DNA of 64,000 nucleotides from Actinospica acidithermotolerans. GTDB taxonomy: Bacteria > Actinomycetota > Actinomycetes > Streptomycetales > Catenulisporaceae. Below, piece by piece: positions 8,164 through 16,226 of this stretch; the stretch's first letter is position 1, and the number at the start of each line of letters is the position of its first letter. The translations under genes and the position numbers were made by a program. The notes beneath the pieces were generated by a model. It had not been told where the DNA came from. It saw nothing but the letters and a program-made list of their open reading frames with translations, and ran no database searches. Location of the stretch: positions 21,105 through 85,104 of the forward strand of contig NZ_JAGSOH010000018.1 of NCBI RefSeq assembly GCF_018139625.1. The letters run 5' to 3'.

Positions 8164-8979
8164 ATGGCCGACGTGGAGACTGACACCGTCGAGGGCCCCG
8201 TGGGCGAGGCCGCGCTGTCCGGCGTCGAGCCGTGGCGCGCCGGACCGGAGCGCGCGGCGATCGGCGTGCTGCTGTGCCACGGCTTCACCGGCTCGCCGCA
8301 GTCGATGCGGCCCTGGGGCGAGTACCTCGCCGAGCGCCACCCCGAGTACGCGATCGAGCTTCCGCTGCTGCCGGGGCACGGCCGGCCGTGGCGCGAGCTG
8401 CAGGCCACCCGCTGGACCGACTGGTACGCCCGGCTCGACGAGGCGTTCGCGGAGCTCAAGGCGCGCTGCGACCAGGTCTTCCTGATGGGTCTTTCGATGG
8501 GCGGCGGCCTCGCGCTGCGGCTGGCCGAGGAGCACGCGGCGGACGTGGCCGGCCTGGTGCTGGTGAACCCGTCGGTGACCCGGAACAAACCCGCCGAGGC
8601 GCTGCTGCCCTTGCTGAGCAAGGTGATCCCGTCCATCCCCGCGATCGCTTCGGACATCAAGAAGCCGGGCATGAAGGAGACGGGGACGGATCGCACGCCG
8701 CTGAAGGCCGCCCACTCGCTGAGCCGGTTCTGGACGGTCGTCACCGCGGACTTGCCGAAGGTGACGGCGCCGTTGCTGGTGCTGCACTCGGCGGAGGACC
8801 ACGTCGTGCATCCCCGCAACAGCGCACTGGTGCTCGGGAAGGTGAGTTCCACGGACAAGCGCGAGGTCGTGCTGCGCGAGAGCTTCCACGTCGCGACGCT
8901 GGACCACGACGCGGAGCGGATCTTCGCCGACTCGGCGGAGTTCGTCGCACGGATCGGAGCAACGGAGAGGGCGTCATGA
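8164..8979 (+). CDS. Alpha/beta hydrolase (carboxylesterase / monoacylglycerol lipase-like)
   Basis: A 271-residue serine hydrolase similar in layout to Est30-type carboxylesterases. The oxyanion region is LLCHGFTGSP, the nucleophile elbow GLSMGGG, the acid lies in LVLHSAEDHVV and the histidine in ESFHVATLDHD. It is cytoplasmic, with no signal peptide. GAAGGAG lies upstream of ATG 8164. Its TGA overlaps the next start in an ATGA arrangement, so the two genes are translationally coupled. Next to an acyltransferase, a lipid ester substrate is plausible but not shown. Confidence 0.88.
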   Translation: MADVETDTVEGPVGEAALSGVEPWRAGPERAAIGVLLCHGFTGSPQSMRPWGEYLAERHPEYAIELPLLPGHGRPWRELQATRWTDWYARLDEAFAELKARCDQVFLMGLSMGGGLALRLAEEHAADVAGLVLVNPSVTRNKPAEALLPLLSKVIPSIPAIASDIKKPGMKETGTDRTPLKAAHSLSRFWTVVTADLPKVTAPLLVLHSAEDHVVHPRNSALVLGKVSSTDKREVVLRESFHVATLDHDAERIFADSAEFVARIGATERAS

Positions 8980-9515
8980 GCGAACCCGAGCGCGAGCCGG
9001 ACGGTCGCGCCGACGCCGAGGCCGAGGCCGTCTGGAACGATCTGGTCGCCGCGTTCCACGAGTCGCCGTCCGGCGACGGACCGGTGCCGTGGCCGGAGGC
9101 GGAGAACGTCAGCCAGCAGCCGCCCGCGCCGGGGGCGCTGGAGCCCGGCGCCCGCGTGGTGCGCCCGGCCGCCCGGCCGGCCCCGCCGCGCTCCGTGGAC
9201 GCCCGGCTGACCTGGACCTCGGGAGCGATCGGGCCGCGCGACGTGCCGGAGCCGCAGGAGCCGACTCCGGAGTCCTTCGAGCCGCCGACCCCGGAGCCGC
9301 TGCCCGAGCTGAACTGGCCGACCAAGGCGGCGTGGCTCGGTGCGCTCGGCGGGCCCGGGTACCTGATGGCGGCGACGATCCTGAACTGGCAGACGCCGAC
9401 CTGGGCCGCGGTGGGCTGCGCGTTCGCCGGCCTGTGCGGGTTCGGCTACCTGGTGAGCCGGCTCAAGCCGCACCGGGACGACGATGACGACGACAACTAC
9501 GGCGCGGTGGTCTGA
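8976..9515 (+). CDS. Hypothetical membrane protein, proline-rich N-terminus
   Basis: A 179-residue protein. The first ~120 residues are acidic and rich in Pro/Glu (PEPQEPTPESFEPPTPEP). Two membrane helices follow (about 127-165, AAWLGALGGPGYLMAATIL and TWAAVGCAFAGLCGFGYLV), then a short tail with six consecutive Asp residues. The architecture suggests a cytoplasmic disordered domain anchored by a hairpin. ATG 8976 overlaps the stop of the upstream hydrolase by 4 nt, so the two are co-expressed. I do not recognise a named function. Confidence 0.8.
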   Translation: MSEPEREPDGRADAEAEAVWNDLVAAFHESPSGDGPVPWPEAENVSQQPPAPGALEPGARVVRPAARPAPPRSVDARLTWTSGAIGPRDVPEPQEPTPESFEPPTPEPLPELNWPTKAAWLGALGGPGYLMAATILNWQTPTWAAVGCAFAGLCGFGYLVSRLKPHRDDDDDDNYGAVV

Positions 9516-9543
9516 GCGGAGCCGGCGAGCTGAAGAACGGAAA

Positions 9544-9573
9544 TGGGCGGGCGCTTGAAAAAGCACCCGCCCA
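9544..9573. terminator. Bidirectional terminator
   Basis: TGGGCGGGCGCTT (9544-9556) pairs with AAGCACCCGCCCA (9561-9573) around GAAA, with one mismatch. It lies between converging genes. Confidence 0.75.
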
Positions 9574-9653
9574 CCTGCGTAAGACAGCCGTACCACCGTC
9601 TCGGAGCCCGGGCCCCGCTCACGCAACCGATCGCGCAGCGGGCCTGCGAGAGC

Positions 9654-10601
9654 TCACATACCGCGATCGCGCGCGAGGTCGGCGGCGCCGATGATGCCGG
9701 CGTCCGGGCCGAGGGTCGCGACGACCACCTCGGCCAGCGGGCGCTGGCCGGCGGCCGGCGCCTTCTCCTGGTAGGCCTTGCGGGCCGGGGCGACGAGGAT
9801 CTCGCCGGCCTCGGACACGCCGCCGCCGAGGATGATCACGCCCGGGTCCAGGATCGCGGTCATGTCCGCCATCGCCTGGCCGATCCACGTCGCGACCTCG
9901 GTGAAGCCCTCGAGCGCGACCGGGTCGCCCTCGCGGGCGGCGACCGTGATGTGCGAGCCGACGATGCCCTCCGGGGTGCCGTCGCCGAGGCCGAGCAGGA
10001 TCTTCGCCCGCTCCGGCTCGCGGGCCGCGCCCTGCTTAACGATCCGGGTCAGCGCGCTGCCCGACGCGTACTGCTCGATGCAGCCGTGCTGGCCGCAGCC
10101 GCAGGGCAGCCCGTCCGGCACCGCGCGGTAGTGGCCGAGCTCGGCGCCGATCCCGAAGTGGCCGCGCAGCAGGCGGCCGCCGATGATCACGCCGCCGCCG
10201 ACGCCGGTGCCGATCGTCAGCATCACGACGTTGTCCCGGCCGGAGCCCGCGCCGAACCGGGCCTCGCCCCAGGCGGCCACGTTCGCGTCGTTCTCCACCA
10301 CGACCGGGAGGTTGACCATCGCCTCGATCCGGTCCCGCAGCGGCTCGTTGCGCCAGGACATGTTCGCGGCGAACAGCACCGTCGCGCGGTCCGCGCTGAC
10401 GAAGCCGGCCGCGCCGAGGCCGACGGCCTCGATCTCGTGCCCCTGCCGCACCGTGTTGACGGCCTCGGCGATCGTCGCGGCGACCTGCGCCGAATCGTGC
10501 GGGGTGGCGAGCTTGACCCGCTCCAGGATCGCGCCCTGCTCGTCCACCACACCGGCGGCGATCTTCGTGCCGCCGATGTCCACGCCGACCGTCAGTGCCA
10601 T
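9654..10601 (-). CDS. glkA: ROK family glucokinase
   Basis: A 315-residue ATP-dependent sugar kinase. The N-terminal phosphate-binding motif is GVDIGGTKIAAGVVD, the substrate-binding region includes VENDANVAAWGEARFG and IGTGVGGG, and the ROK zinc motif is CGCGQHGCIEQYASG. Length and motifs match the Streptomyces GlkA glucokinase, which also takes part in carbon catabolite repression. There is no N-terminal helix-turn-helix, so this is an enzyme and not a ROK repressor. GAGGA lies before ATG 10601. Another hexose or GlcNAc as substrate cannot be excluded. Confidence 0.9.
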   Translation of the reverse strand: MALTVGVDIGGTKIAAGVVDEQGAILERVKLATPHDSAQVAATIAEAVNTVRQGHEIEAVGLGAAGFVSADRATVLFAANMSWRNEPLRDRIEAMVNLPVVVENDANVAAWGEARFGAGSGRDNVVMLTIGTGVGGGVIIGGRLLRGHFGIGAELGHYRAVPDGLPCGCGQHGCIEQYASGSALTRIVKQGAAREPERAKILLGLGDGTPEGIVGSHITVAAREGDPVALEGFTEVATWIGQAMADMTAILDPGVIILGGGVSEAGEILVAPARKAYQEKAPAAGQRPLAEVVVATLGPDAGIIGAADLARDRGM

Positions 10602-10629
10602 GCTGTCCTCACACGCCTCGTCGCTCGCA

Positions 10630-11103
10630 TCAGCTCTCCGCCTCTTGGTCCTGCCCCGGCCCGTCGTCCGCGCCGGCCGCTCCGGCGCCGTCGCCCGGCG
10701 CGGGCGCGTCGTCGTCCAGCAGAACCTCGACGACGTCCGCCGTCTCGGACGGCTCCGCGTCCCGCGGGCCGGAACCGGCCCACAGCTGCTCGTTTCCGCG
10801 GATCAGCGAGCGCACCGCCGAGGCCAGCTCCTCGCCCGCCGTCGTCAGGTGCCCGGCCGCCTCCGGGTAGTTGCGCACCAGAGGCTGCAGGAACTGCGAG
10901 TACACGGCGTCCCACAGCTTGCGGGCCTCCGCGCCCAACGACTCCGGATCATCCCTCACCTGACGAGCCCGCGTCCAGTCCGGTCCGTCGGCCGAGGCCG
11001 CCGGAAGCTCCCGCTCGGCGTCCTGCACGGGGATCTCGAAGCCCTCGGCCTCATCGAACCCGTCGAACTGCTCGTCGCGCGGTTCGCGCTGAGATTCGTT
11101 CAC
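10630..11103 (-). CDS. Conserved acidic actinobacterial protein (DUF5304-like)
   Basis: A 157-residue, strongly acidic soluble protein. A helical core (about 50-110, EARKLWDAVYSQFLQPLVRNYPEAA in outline) is flanked by Glu/Asp- and Ala/Gly-rich low-complexity ends. I associate it with DUF5304 from the glkA/ArsA-like neighbourhood, with moderate certainty. The frame is open to TTG 11133, but GTG 11103 has GGGGAG 6 nt upstream and is preferred. It lies between glkA and the ArsA-like ATPase in one direction, so co-transcription is likely. Function unknown. Confidence 0.75.
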   Translation of the reverse strand: MNESQREPRDEQFDGFDEAEGFEIPVQDAERELPAASADGPDWTRARQVRDDPESLGAEARKLWDAVYSQFLQPLVRNYPEAAGHLTTAGEELASAVRSLIRGNEQLWAGSGPRDAEPSETADVVEVLLDDDAPAPGDGAGAAGADDGPGQDQEAES

Positions 11104-11185
11104 GCTCTGCTCCCCGATTCGGCTCTTCGACAACTGGTGGACGGTGGACTGGGGTGCGCGGCAGGCCGCCGCGGGCGCCCTGCGC

Positions 11186-12559
11186 TCAGGACGAGGCGGC
11201 CGCGGCTCCGGCGGCGTCCGGCGGCGCGGGCGGCCCGCCGTCCGCGGGCTCCTCGTCCGCGCGGTCCGCGGGCCACTGCGCGGGGTCGGGCACGAAGCGG
11301 ATCTCCAGGGCCTGATTGCGCAGCACGGCTCCGGCGATCTTGCAGCGCCGCAGCACCGGCTCCAGTCGCAGCGTACGTCGATAGGGGCCGACGGTGAGCA
11401 CCAGCTCCTCGTCCCGGCGCAGCAGCCCCATCGCCCGGCGGTCCGCTCCCGGCAGGGGCACGCTCAGTACATACCCCTCCCCGGACTTCGCCACCGCCGG
11501 AGCGGGCGCCCGGCCCGGCGCGCCGAGCCCGTCCACCTCCCCGTAGGCGGCCGCGGCGACCACGGCGAGCTCCTCGAGGCCGAGCGGCTCGCAGGGCCGG
11601 TAGGGCACCTCGTGCCGGGCGACCCCGGCGAAGATCTCGGCGAGCTGCTCGGCGGCGATCTGCTGGGCGGCGGCCCAGCCGCGCGACCAGCTGTCCCGCG
11701 GCGCCTCCACGACCTGCCGGTTCACCATCAGCGCGTCCAGCCGCAGCCCGTAGAGCGCGAGTCCGCAGCGGGCGGTGCGCAGCCGGTCGAGGCCGACGAT
11801 GTCCGGGGTGGCGACCAGCCGCACCGAGGAGAGCTGATGGGTCAGCACCTCCTCGACGGCGCCGCACTCGCGCACCAGAGCGTCCGTCAGGTCGACCAGC
11901 GCGGTCTGCGGCATCGGCAGCCCGGCGAAGGTCGCCAGCATCGGCCGCAGCGCGCGGGCCGCCTGCGTCTCCACCGGCCGGGCGCGGCGCAGCCAGTCGC
12001 GCGCGGCGACCGGCAGGGAGAGCAGCCGCAGCGCCTGGCCGAGCGGCGGCAGGTCGGCCACGACCAGGTCCCAGGCGCCGCCGTCGACCGCGGCCGCGAT
12101 CTCGGCCAGGGCGAGGGGCTCGCCGGCGCCGGGCGGGGCGAGCAGCTCGGCGGCGTCCGGCGGGGTCAGGCCGACGGTCTCGACGAAGGTGCGGACCCGG
12201 GTGACTGCCTTGCCGTACCACTGCTCGAAGGCGGCCTGCGGGGCGAAGCTCTGCGCGTAAAGCAGGCCGTCGACCTGCGTGGGGACCGCGCCGACCGGGT
12301 GGTCGAGGACGGTGGCCAGGTCGGCGCCGTCCCCGTCGTGGGAGAGCGAGCCCAGGGAGAGCAGCAGCGTGCGCATGCCGCGCTGCGCCCCGTGCGCGGC
12401 GGTGGCGGCGGCCAGCGTGGTCACGCCGCTGCCGCCCTTGCCGGTGAACAGGATCAGATTGGTCACGCGGGAGTCCGGGCCGGCCTGCGCCGCCGAGCGC
12501 GCGCCGCCGTCCGCCTCCCCCTCGCCCGAGCCGGGGCCGCCGTTACCGTAGGGACTCAA
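11186..12559 (-). CDS. ArsA/GET3-like anion-transporting ATPase with atypical Walker A
   Basis: A 457-residue P-loop ATPase of the SIMIBI class. The P-loop reads FTGKGGSGVTT: the signature lysine of the deviant Walker A (GKGG) is kept but the second lysine (GKT) is replaced by Val. A switch-like VVADLPPLG follows, and the C-terminal ~70 residues (LSVPLPG, then LEIRFVP) resemble the alpha-crystallin-like tail of bacterial ArsA homologues. The TTG at 12559 overlaps the upstream SRPBCC gene by 17 nt; GTG 12466 (Val32) is an alternative. Arsenite cysteines are not evident, so a role in arsenic transport is unlikely. Confidence 0.82.
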   Translation of the reverse strand: MSPYGNGGPGSGEGEADGGARSAAQAGPDSRVTNLILFTGKGGSGVTTLAAATAAHGAQRGMRTLLLSLGSLSHDGDGADLATVLDHPVGAVPTQVDGLLYAQSFAPQAAFEQWYGKAVTRVRTFVETVGLTPPDAAELLAPPGAGEPLALAEIAAAVDGGAWDLVVADLPPLGQALRLLSLPVAARDWLRRARPVETQAARALRPMLATFAGLPMPQTALVDLTDALVRECGAVEEVLTHQLSSVRLVATPDIVGLDRLRTARCGLALYGLRLDALMVNRQVVEAPRDSWSRGWAAAQQIAAEQLAEIFAGVARHEVPYRPCEPLGLEELAVVAAAAYGEVDGLGAPGRAPAPAVAKSGEGYVLSVPLPGADRRAMGLLRRDEELVLTVGPYRRTLRLEPVLRRCKIAGAVLRNQALEIRFVPDPAQWPADRADEEPADGGPPAPPDAAGAAAASS

Positions 12560-12989
12560 CGCGCTTCTTCAACCCGGCCAGGGCGCGGTCGATGATGACC
12601 TTCTCCATCTTGGACTTCATCATGCCGAGCAGCGGGATCTTGGTGTCCACGGCGAGGGTGTACTCCACCGTCGTGCTCGCCCCGTCGGCGCCCGGCGTCA
12701 GCGTGTACGCGCCCTCCAGCGAGCGCAGCATGTCGCCCTTGACCAGGCTCCAGCGCACGGCGCTGTCCCCCTCGAAGGTGTAGGCCAGCTCCTGCCGGTC
12801 GCGCAGCGCGCCGCCGTCGATGGTCAGCACGGCCCGGCTGGCCCGCCCGGTCGCCGGATCGGTCTCCAGCACCTCGGCCCGCTTGACCTCCCCGGTCCAC
12901 TCCGGGTACGTCTGCAGGTCCGCGATCACGGCCATGACCGCGTCGGCCGGCGCGCCGATCTCGATCGAGGCCCGGGTACGGTCCGCCAT
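12543..12989 (-). CDS. SRPBCC (START-like / polyketide cyclase-type) protein
   Basis: A 148-residue helix-grip-fold protein. It begins with the typical IEIGAPADAVMAVIADLQTYPEWTGEV block, has a central beta sheet, and ends with a long C-terminal helix (MKSKMEKVIIDRALAGLKKRVESL). Such proteins bind hydrophobic ligands. ATG 12989 is preceded by GAAGGGG. It overlaps the ArsA-like gene, with which it is conserved in actinobacteria, and is divergent from an acyl-CoA ligase, so a lipid-related ligand is a reasonable but unproven guess. Confidence 0.85.
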   Translation of the reverse strand: MADRTRASIEIGAPADAVMAVIADLQTYPEWTGEVKRAEVLETDPATGRASRAVLTIDGGALRDRQELAYTFEGDSAVRWSLVKGDMLRSLEGAYTLTPGADGASTTVEYTLAVDTKIPLLGMMKSKMEKVIIDRALAGLKKRVESLR

Positions 12990-13113
12990 CGGTCCCCTTC
13001 CCATCCGTCGCCGCTCCGCGTTAACGCTCCCTGTCGCCCAAGGGTATCGCGTCGGCCCGACACGAGGTCCGGCCCGGTCCACCGGCGCGGAAATCTTGCC
13101 CATACACTCTGGC

Positions 13114-13125
13114 TACCGGCCGGTA
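13114..13125. promoter_or_regulatory. Palindrome upstream of fadD
   Basis: TACCGGCCGGTA is a perfect 12-bp palindrome about 72 nt before the acyl-CoA ligase start, in the divergent SRPBCC/fadD gap. It resembles operators of TetR-type lipid regulators in actinobacteria; the cognate regulator is unknown. Confidence 0.45.
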
Positions 13126-13197
13126 ATAAGTTGTACCTTCGTGGCGCGGGCGTTTTTCGGTCCCGCCTGCCTACCCTCCAGTGCAAGGAGCCTGTCC

Positions 13198-15009
13198 GTG
13201 CGCGAGTTCACCGTCGAACCGTTGTACAAGGTGCCCGAGAAGGCGAACCTGACCGACCTGGTGCACACGCCCGCGGTCGAGGTGCCGGATCAAGTCGGCC
13301 TGGCCCGCAAGGTCGGCGGCGCCTGGCGGGACGTGACCTTTGCGACCTTCCTCGCGGAAGTGCAGTCCGCGGCCAGGGGCCTGGTGGCCCTCGGCGTGTC
13401 GGCAGGCGACCGGGTCGCGATCATGTCGCGCACGAGCTACGAGTGGTCGCTGCTCGACTTCGCGGTCTGGGAGGCCGGCGGCGTGCCGGTGCCGATCTAC
13501 GAGACCTCCTCGGCCGAGCAGGTCGCCTGGATCCTGAAGGACTCCGGCGCGGTGGCCGTGTTCACCGAGCTGGACGCGAACACCGCGATGGTCGAGTCGG
13601 TGCGCGACCAGGCGGACGCCCTCAAGAACATCTGGCAGATCGAGCCGAGCGGCGACGGCCGCGGCGCGCTGGCGATGCTGGCCGAGGCCGGCGCCGAGGT
13701 GAGCGCGGAGACGCTGGCCGCGCGCCGCGCCACCCTGCGCCCGGACAGCGTCGCCACCATCATCTACACCTCGGGCACCACCGGCCGCCCGAAGGGCTGC
13801 GTGCTCACCCACGGCAACCTGCTGGCCGAGGCGGGCAACGCGGTCGCCCAGCTGACCAAGATGTTCAAGGGCGAGGAGGCCAGCACCCTGCTGTTCCTCC
13901 CGCTGGCCCACGTGTTCGCGCGCATCGTCAACCTCGGCGCGCTGATGGCCCGCGCGAAGCTCGGCCACTGCGGCGACACCAAGCAGCTGCTGCCGGAGCT
14001 CGCGTCCTTCAAGCCGACCTTCCTGCTGACCATCCCGCGCGTGCTGGAGAAGGTCTACAACTCGGCCAGCCAGAAGGCGCACGCCGAGGGCAAGGGCAAG
14101 ATCTTCGACGCCGCGGCCGCCACCGCGATCGCCTGGGGCGAGGCCAAGTACCAGGGCAGGATCCCGGTCGGGCTGAACCTCAAGCACAAGGTCTTCGACC
14201 GCCTCGTCTACGGCAAGCTGCGCGCGGCCCTCGGCGGCCGGACCACGCACACCATCTCGGGCGGCGCCCCGCTCGGCGAGCGGCTGACGTACTTCTACAA
14301 CGGCATCGGCCTGACGGTCTGCGAGGGCTACGGCCTGACCGAAACCTCCCCCGCGATCGCGGTGAACCCGATCGACGCGATCCGCCCGGGCACGGTCGGC
14401 ACCCCGCTGCCGGGCGTCACCCTGCGCATCGCGCAGGACGGCGAGATCCAGGCCAAGGGCGAGGTCGTCTTCCACGGCTACTGGAACAACGACGCCGCGA
14501 CCAAGGACGTGATGACCGAGGACGGCTTCTTCAAGACCGGAGACCTCGGCGAGCTAGACCAGGACGGCTACCTGCGGATCACCGGCCGCAAGAAGGAGCT
14601 GCTGGTCACCTCCGGCGGCAAGAACGTGGCCCCGGCCGTGCTCGAGGACCGGCTCAACGCGCACGCGCTGGTGGCCCAGTCGATGGTCGTCGGCGACGCC
14701 AAGCCGTTCATCAGCGCGCTGATCACGCTGGATCCGGAGTCGCTGCCGCACTGGCTCTCCCAGCACGGCAAGCCCGCCGACATGCCGCTCGCCGACCTGT
14801 GCAAGGACCCGGAGCTGCTCGCCGACCTCCAGGCCGCCGTGGACGACGCGAACAAGGCGGTCTCCAAGGCCGAGTCCGTCCGCAAGTTCGAGGTGCTGCC
14901 GGTCGAGTGGAGCATCGACGCGGGCCAGCTCACCCCGAAGCAGAGCATCCGCCGGCACATCCTGACGGCCGAGTACGCCGACAAGATCGAGGCGATGTAC
15001 GCGCGCTGA
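13198..15009 (+). CDS. fadD: Long-chain fatty-acid--CoA ligase (AMP-binding)
   Basis: A 603-residue adenylate-forming enzyme that activates fatty acids with ATP and CoA. The P-loop reads IIYTSGTTGRPKGC (about residue 186), A5 reads EGYGLTETSPA, A7 TGDLGELDQDGYLRITGR, and the A10 lysine region LTPKQSIRR. Length and the FLPLAHVFAR motif fit the long-chain class. The frame is open far upstream, but GTG 13198 has AAGGAG at 13185-13190 (7-nt spacing). Chain-length preference cannot be read from sequence. Confidence 0.92.
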   Translation: MREFTVEPLYKVPEKANLTDLVHTPAVEVPDQVGLARKVGGAWRDVTFATFLAEVQSAARGLVALGVSAGDRVAIMSRTSYEWSLLDFAVWEAGGVPVPIYETSSAEQVAWILKDSGAVAVFTELDANTAMVESVRDQADALKNIWQIEPSGDGRGALAMLAEAGAEVSAETLAARRATLRPDSVATIIYTSGTTGRPKGCVLTHGNLLAEAGNAVAQLTKMFKGEEASTLLFLPLAHVFARIVNLGALMARAKLGHCGDTKQLLPELASFKPTFLLTIPRVLEKVYNSASQKAHAEGKGKIFDAAAATAIAWGEAKYQGRIPVGLNLKHKVFDRLVYGKLRAALGGRTTHTISGGAPLGERLTYFYNGIGLTVCEGYGLTETSPAIAVNPIDAIRPGTVGTPLPGVTLRIAQDGEIQAKGEVVFHGYWNNDAATKDVMTEDGFFKTGDLGELDQDGYLRITGRKKELLVTSGGKNVAPAVLEDRLNAHALVAQSMVVGDAKPFISALITLDPESLPHWLSQHGKPADMPLADLCKDPELLADLQAAVDDANKAVSKAESVRKFEVLPVEWSIDAGQLTPKQSIRRHILTAEYADKIEAMYAR

Positions 15010-15026
15010 GGCGCGGTCGAACCGCT

Positions 15027-16157
15027 CTACGTCGTCCGCGCGCCCGCAGCCTCGGCTGTGGACGCGCGGACGACGAGTTCCACGGGGAAGTCGACGGTCC
15101 GCCGGGACGCGGCAGCGCCGGGCTCGGCGGCCGACGCGGCGGACGGCCCGGCGGCGGGTGACGCGCCGTCGGAACCGGTCAGCAGCAGGGCCATCGCGCG
15201 TTCGCCCATCTGCCGCAGCGGCAGGCGGACGGTGGTCAGCGCGGGGCTGAGGTCGGCGGCGAAGGGGAGGTCGTCGAAGCCGACCACGGACAGGTCCTCG
15301 GGGACGCGGCGGCCCGCGTCGCGCGCCGCGGCGAGGGCTCCGGCGGCCATGAGGTCGTTGAGGGCGATCAGGGCCGTGAGGCCGCCGTCCGGGTGCGCCG
15401 CGAGGAGCTTCGCGGCGGCCTCGTAGCCGCCCTCGCGGGTGAAGTCCGCCTCCACCGTGCGCAGGCCGTCGCCGAGGCCTTCGAGGCGCTGGCGGACGGT
15501 CAGCAGCGTGCCGGGGCCGGAGACGACGCCGATGCGGCGGTGGCCGAGCGCTTCCAGGTGCGCGCGGGCCTGGCGGGCGCCGTCGGTGTTGTCAGGGACG
15601 ACGGCGTCGATGTGGGCGTCGGGGCGGGCGCCGATCGCGGTGACGCGGCCTCCCTCGCGGGTGAACGCCGTGATCGCGTCGGCGAGCCGGCCGCTGACGG
15701 CGGGGTCGGTGCTGCCGCTTCCCGCGAGCAGGGCGCCGCGCGCGCCCTGGGCCCGCAGCCTGCCGAGGTAGTCGATCTCGAGCTCGGGGTCGCGGAAGGT
15801 CGCGGCCATCATCACCATGACGCCGTCGGCGTGCGCGGCGTGCATGGCGCCGGTCGCGATGGCCGCGAAGTACGGGTCGGTCACGTCGTGCACGATCAGG
15901 CCGACGGTGCTCGACCGGGCGCGGGCCAGGGCCTGCGCGTGCGGGTTGGAGACGTAGCCGAGGCGCTCGGCGGCGGCCTGGACGCGCTCGGCGAGCGCGC
16001 CGCGCACCTCGCGGCCGCCGGAGCGGTGCAGCACCCGGGAGGCCGTCGCGAGCGACACCTCGGCCTCGGCCGCCACCTGCTTGAGCGTCACCGCGCCGGT
16101 CACCGGCCTGACCCGGCCGGCGGGGACCTCGGCGGCTCTTGACCTCTGCTCGTCCAC
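15027..16157 (-). CDS. LacI family transcriptional regulator
   Basis: A 376-residue regulator. After about 20 extra residues comes the LacI HTH and hinge (VTLKQVAAEAEVSLATASRVL, then ERLGYVSNPHAQALARARSSTVGLI), followed by a periplasmic-binding-protein-like sensor with VVGFDDLPFAADLSPALTTV. A low-complexity Ala/Ser/Pro insert lies near the C-terminus (about 325-350). It is divergent from a four-gene catabolic operon with a perfect palindrome between them. TAGGGT (16164-16169) lies 6 nt before GTG 16157, suggesting a leaderless transcript that the operator would also control. Confidence 0.92.
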   Translation of the reverse strand: MDEQRSRAAEVPAGRVRPVTGAVTLKQVAAEAEVSLATASRVLHRSGGREVRGALAERVQAAAERLGYVSNPHAQALARARSSTVGLIVHDVTDPYFAAIATGAMHAAHADGVMVMMAATFRDPELEIDYLGRLRAQGARGALLAGSGSTDPAVSGRLADAITAFTREGGRVTAIGARPDAHIDAVVPDNTDGARQARAHLEALGHRRIGVVSGPGTLLTVRQRLEGLGDGLRTVEADFTREGGYEAAAKLLAAHPDGGLTALIALNDLMAAGALAAARDAGRRVPEDLSVVGFDDLPFAADLSPALTTVRLPLRQMGERAMALLLTGSDGASPAAGPSAASAAEPGAAASRRTVDFPVELVVRASTAEAAGARTT

Positions 16158-16174
16158 GCCCCTACCCTACTCGC

Positions 16175-16190
16175 TGGAAAGCGCTTTCCA
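16175..16190. promoter_or_regulatory. LacI-type palindromic operator
   Basis: TGGAAAGCGCTTTCCA is a perfect 16-bp palindrome with the central CG typical of LacI-family operators. It lies 17 bp before the regulator's start and 36 bp before the dehydrogenase, so one site can control both directions. Confidence 0.85.
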
Positions 16191-16226
16191 AATTTCCCGT
16201 CTCCAGCTTCCCCGAGGAAGGGCCAG

